DNA of 64,000 bases from contig NC_056423.1 in the NCBI RefSeq assembly GCF_905147365.1, positions 2,274,501 to 2,338,500 of the forward strand, given 5' to 3'. This DNA comes from Aricia agestis. Lineage: Eukaryota > Arthropoda > Insecta > Lepidoptera > Lycaenidae. The position numbers and the translations under genes were made by a program. Positions within the stretch are counted from its first letter, which is position 1. Every line of letters starts with the position of its first letter. Shown in pieces: positions 60,925 through 64,000 of the stretch. The notes under the pieces were generated by a model. The model was not told where the DNA came from and ran no database searches. It saw only the letters and a program-made list of their open reading frames with translations.

Positions 60925-61030
60925 AACGGCGATGGATCCGCGCCGTCCTTTTTCACCTGGCATATGAAAGGCGTGGTAAGTGTGAAGAGAGAAGGACGAT
61001 GTTTGATTTTTAGAGTAAGGTGAGCTCTTA
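60925..61030 (+). repeat. Second copy of the GTCCTTTTTCACCTGGCATA repeat
   Basis: CGATGGATCCGCGCCGTCC, CACCTGGCATATGAAAGG, AGAGAGAAGGACGATGTTTG. Confidence 0.55.
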
Positions 61031-61452
61031 ATGACTCCATAATATAGCCTATAACAACAGTCTATTGACTATTTGGATCCTTTAAAGTTTAAAGGCTATA
61101 AAAACAATCTATAGAATGACGATAAATTAGCATAAACTCTAGGGTCAATTTATCGTTAGACCATAATGAATGGCTATAAACTTCAGATCCATAAACCGAC
61201 GACCTCTTACACATTATATACAGTGAAAGTGTCTGATTCTATACATAGAATAGACAGTAGACTGTTCGGATTTGTTTGTGAGAAAGGATTTAAAAAACTA
61301 AGATAAGTTTTTTTTTGAGCTGGCGTTAATATATTATAACAAAAGTAAGGAAAGGCGTGACAGAAAAATCTTTACACTTGTTAAAAATAAAATAGAGCTG
61401 TTTATAATGAATAGGTACTGAATAAATAATAATTATGAGTATAATGAATAAT
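61031..61452. other. Unassigned
   Basis: Nothing recognised. Confidence 0.35.
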
Positions 61453-61968
61453 AGCTTTGTCCACATTGTGCCTTTTTCTGTTCATCAAGGGCATGCCTTA
61501 TAGCGCTGTCAACAGCGAACGTGAGGCATGCCCGTGACGCGCGTCAAAATCCACCTGCGTTGAAAGAAAAGTGTCATAGCGCGCGCTACGATTTTGACGC
61601 GCGTCACGGGTAGGGTTGCCAGGTGAGTCACGAAAAAATTGGGGGGGGGGGGTTTGTATGGTAGGTCGCAAAAATACAGTTTTTATAATAAAATTGTGGT
61701 CGCTATATACTAAGGTAGGAGCTTCTAAAAAAATTAAAATCACCTAAAACTAGGTACCAGTAACACCGACTTTTCTCAAAATACCGGACATTGTTCTATC
61801 CGGTATGACCGTTTATTTTTTACCGGACAGGCCTCGAAAATACCGGACTGTACGCTTAAATACCGGACATCTGGCAACCCTAGTCACGGGTATGCCTCAC
61901 GTTCGCTGTTGACAGCGCTATGAGGCATGCCCTTGATGAACAGAAAAAGGCACAATGTGGACAAAGCT
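61453..61968. mobile_element. Large foldback element containing a hAT MITE
   Basis: Outer arms AGCTTTGTCCACATTGTGCC...AAGGGCATGCCTTATAGCGC and the complement at the right, each about 100 bases and each containing its own GGCATGCC...GGCATGCC hairpin with a GCGCTGTCAACAGCG core. An inner GACGCGCGTCAAAATC pair (61537 and 61592 region) continues the fold. The likely target is TA (61452-61453 / 61968-61969). Confidence 0.8.
61611..61882. mobile_element. hAT-type MITE, complete
   Basis: 272 bp, TAGGGTTGCCAG and CTGGCAACCCTA perfect 12-bp ends, flanked by an exact 8-bp duplication GTCACGGG (61603-61610 and 61883-61890). A run of 12 G (61641-61652) near the left end; AATACCGGAC repeats on the right. 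The 5'-truncated copy is at 16127-16333. Confidence 0.87.
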
Positions 61969-62208
61969 AATGACCCATTAACAAAAATTTCAAATTGATA
62001 TTTAATTTGAATGACGTAACATGTATCACTCATCTAATTATTCTCCGTAATTACCTAATTAATTTTAACGAAGCTTTAAAAAGACTACAATATCTCGTAT
62101 TCTTTATGTTCTACTAGCTGTACTATTTAAAAGACTGTCGCTTTGGCTAGCTTTAGTTTTATAATAATCGTGTTGAATTTACATTTAAATGATCATACTT
62201 TAGAGTTT

Positions 62209-62319
62209 AGGGTGTGTATGAGTCCCATGTAGGTATCTATACCTACATGGGACTCATACACACCCTACGTGCGTTTACTTTCACAGTAAACTCTAGTTTA
62301 CTGTGAAAGTAAACGCACG
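62209..62319. repeat. Two adjoining perfect palindromes
   Basis: 62209-62266: 28-base arms (AGGGTGTGTATGAGTCCCAT...) with spacer CT. 62268-62319: 25-base arms (CGTGCGTTTACTTTCACAGT...) with spacer CT. No mismatch in either. The sequences are derived from arms of the d foldback family (TTTAGGGTGTGTA, ACTGTGAAAGTA). Confidence 0.9.
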
Positions 62320-62332
62320 CCCTTAGTAGACT

Positions 62333-62596
62333 TATACAGGGTGTAACAAAAATAAGTGATAATACTTTAGGGTGTGTACGTGTTCCTTGTAGAGAGTTCA
62401 CTGTGAAAGTAGCAGCTCTGAAAGACGAAAAAAATTTTCACTTTTGTATAGGCAAGGGCCCGAGCGTCACGAGTTTCCCCATACAAAAGTGAAAAAAATA
62501 TTTGGTCTTTCAGCGCTGCTACTTTCACAGTGAACTCTCTACAAGGAACACGTACACACCCTAAAGTATTATCACTTATTTTTGTTACACACTGTA
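62333..62596. mobile_element. Mariner-like long-arm foldback, copy d5
   Basis: TATACAGGGTGTAACAAAAA and TTTTTGTTACACACTGTA ends with the family arms and centre. It begins 13 bases after the palindromes, and a further arm stub (62604-62640, TTAAGTATTATCACTTTG...CCCTGTATA) follows, so three d-type units lie in a row. Confidence 0.85.
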
Positions 62597-62651
62597 CACA
62601 CAATTAAGTATTATCACTTTGTTTAGTTAAACCCTGTATAGTAGTAGAATA

Positions 62652-63041
62652 AAGCTTCGGCCAAACTTACGCGACCAAAGCGACTGCGAAGCGGGAGCGT
62701 CTGCAACGCGGGACGTGCGCGTCGGCAGAGCGGGAATAATCTACGGTTTCGCACCGTAGTCGCGCAGGTGTACACACCAGGGAGGTGAGCCAAGATATTT
62801 TCGTTATCGCTTCTCTATAGAATCACCCACCAAATGTATGGAATTGACATAAGACAAGTCGAACGTCAACGTCATAATATTAACGAACGCATAAGTCAAT
62901 TTCATACATTTTGGTTGGCAATTCTATAACGATGCGATAACGAAAAAGTTTTGGCTAAATGGCCAATTTCACGTTGCAGATCTCCCGTCCCGCGTCCGCT
63001 CGCGTCCCGCCTTACTGACGCGTAGGTATGGCCAAAGCCTA
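62652..63041. mobile_element. Foldback element (GCTTCGGCCAAA), copy 2, with nested foldback
   Basis: AGCTTCGGCCAAACTTACGC and GGTATGGCCAAAGCC ends, TAA on both sides. Arms contain CTGCAACGCGGGACG and CGTCCCGCGTCC. The interior 62789-62958 (AGCCAAGATATTTTCGTTAT pairing with ATAACGAAAAAGTTTTGGCT) is a second, different foldback in the same position class as the nested MITEs of 31222-31738. Confidence 0.75.
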
Positions 63042-64000
63042 AATCACGCTAATAATTGCCGGTAAAATTATTGTTGATGCTAATAAGTGCGAAATAATTT
63101 ATGTCGGGACAGCTACTTGTGAATTGTTGTAACAAGTAGCCTTGATACATCATCATAACCTAGTAAAGGCTAGAGGTTGTTCGCAATATAGTCTACATTA
63201 TAAATTATAATATTATCTGATTGTTACTTGTTACGCTTTTAGCAATGTAACTATTGTATATAGTACGATCAAATTAATAAAATCAGCGGAAATATTTCGT
63301 GTAGTTTTGAAAATCGCTACAGTTATTCCTTGTGATATCCAGATGAACATGTCAAAAGTCCTCAAGGGTGGGGGGTGAGCTAAGAGTGTAGGGGGGGGTC
63401 AAAGGACCCTTTTTTTAGGTTTTTGCTCATAAGTAAAAAACCTGCACAAATAGCATTACGGTTACTTCTAGGAAAATTTTCTACATAAAATTTCCTCTAA
63501 ATTATGTCCTATAAATTTTTTTGTACGGTCGATACTTTAGGAACTACAGGGGGGGTCAAATTCCTCAAAAGTGCGAATCTCGAAAATAACACGCATCGAA
63601 CGTCCGAGACTAAGAAAACAACTTATTCTGATTCAAATACCTGCTATTCACAGATAATTATTATTTGTCCTAGCTGCTATTATTACAAAACGTTAGACTA
63701 GTCACCATGGAATTAGGAAGTACTATACAGCTGGAAGGCTTACTTCATCATTTTGAAATATTAAAATGAACCTTACTTCCATGTGCTAAAGTATTATTTT
63801 TATTAAGTAATATCTCCTTATAGTAGCGAGCACGAGCGAGAAATCGATTTTCTTGGTTTGTCCCTTTCGCACAATTGCCATGTAAAATATACGATAATAC
63901 ATTGGTAGTAAATTGAAAAAAGCATTTTTCGTAGAAAACGATAAAATAAGGCATAAATATTATATAAACGACATGTTTTAATACTGCGCTTTCCTGCTTC
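63042..64000. other. Unassigned, with G-runs at 63370-63396
   Basis: GGGTGGGGGGTGAGC...GTAGGGGGGGGTCAAAGG at 63367-63401, and GGGGGGGTCAAATTCCTCAA at 63549-63568, suggest one diverged short repeat. No gene recognised to the end of the window. Confidence 0.4.

Noticed and set aside
61537..61610. CpG-rich block as a CpG-island promoter
   Set aside because: It is the inner arm pair of the foldback element, not a promoter; no downstream gene.

Overview
The window looks like a repeat-rich euchromatic stretch of a moth or butterfly (Lepidoptera) nuclear genome. Three things point there. The only recognisable host gene is an ommochrome-binding-protein gene, a family known from lepidopteran haemolymph. 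The commonest repeats are of types I recognise from lepidopteran genomes: Lep1-like non-autonomous Helitrons, tRNA-headed SINEs, and a GC-headed poly(A) SINE. Base composition is AT-rich, and there is no operon-like packing and no prokaryotic signal of any kind.

Layout. 1-3.7 kb: repeats, then the terminal coding exon of the ommochrome-binding-protein gene (2712-3542, + strand) with its splice acceptor and poly(A) signal; the first coding exon is not identifiable. 3.7-32 kb: no host gene. This part is a mosaic of Helitrons (at least four families), foldback/MITE elements with PIF/Harbinger-, hAT-, mariner- or TTAA-type target duplications, SINEs, a solo Gypsy-type LTR (7109-7665), a direct tandem repeat (19.3-19.65 kb) and the 3' end of a CR1/Jockey-like LINE (29.0-29.6 kb). 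31.2-34.7 kb: a MITE cluster, then a 5'-truncated, frameshifted Copia element on the minus strand whose 3' LTR (145 bp) sits inside a broken MITE. 35-64 kb: more of the same families, plus a 5'-truncated RTE LINE with a perfect 11-bp target duplication (49.5-49.9 kb), three copies of a 17-bp CCGG palindrome (46.2-46.9 kb), and nested foldback elements at 61.4-63.0 kb that include two adjoining perfect palindromes.

The elements do not form a pathway. What the window records is an insertion history. Several nestings can be ordered from sequence alone: SINE into Helitron (6.1 and 37.0 kb), SINE into a mariner-like foldback (17.4 kb), Harbinger-like MITE into the same foldback family (50.4 kb), hAT MITE into a larger foldback (61.6 kb), Copia into a MITE (31.9 kb), and two MITEs into a third (31.3 kb). 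I found no CRISPR array, rRNA, intact tRNA or complete autonomous transposon. Most short ORFs in the window are translations of SINE, Helitron or MITE sequence. Family names are from recognition, not database search.
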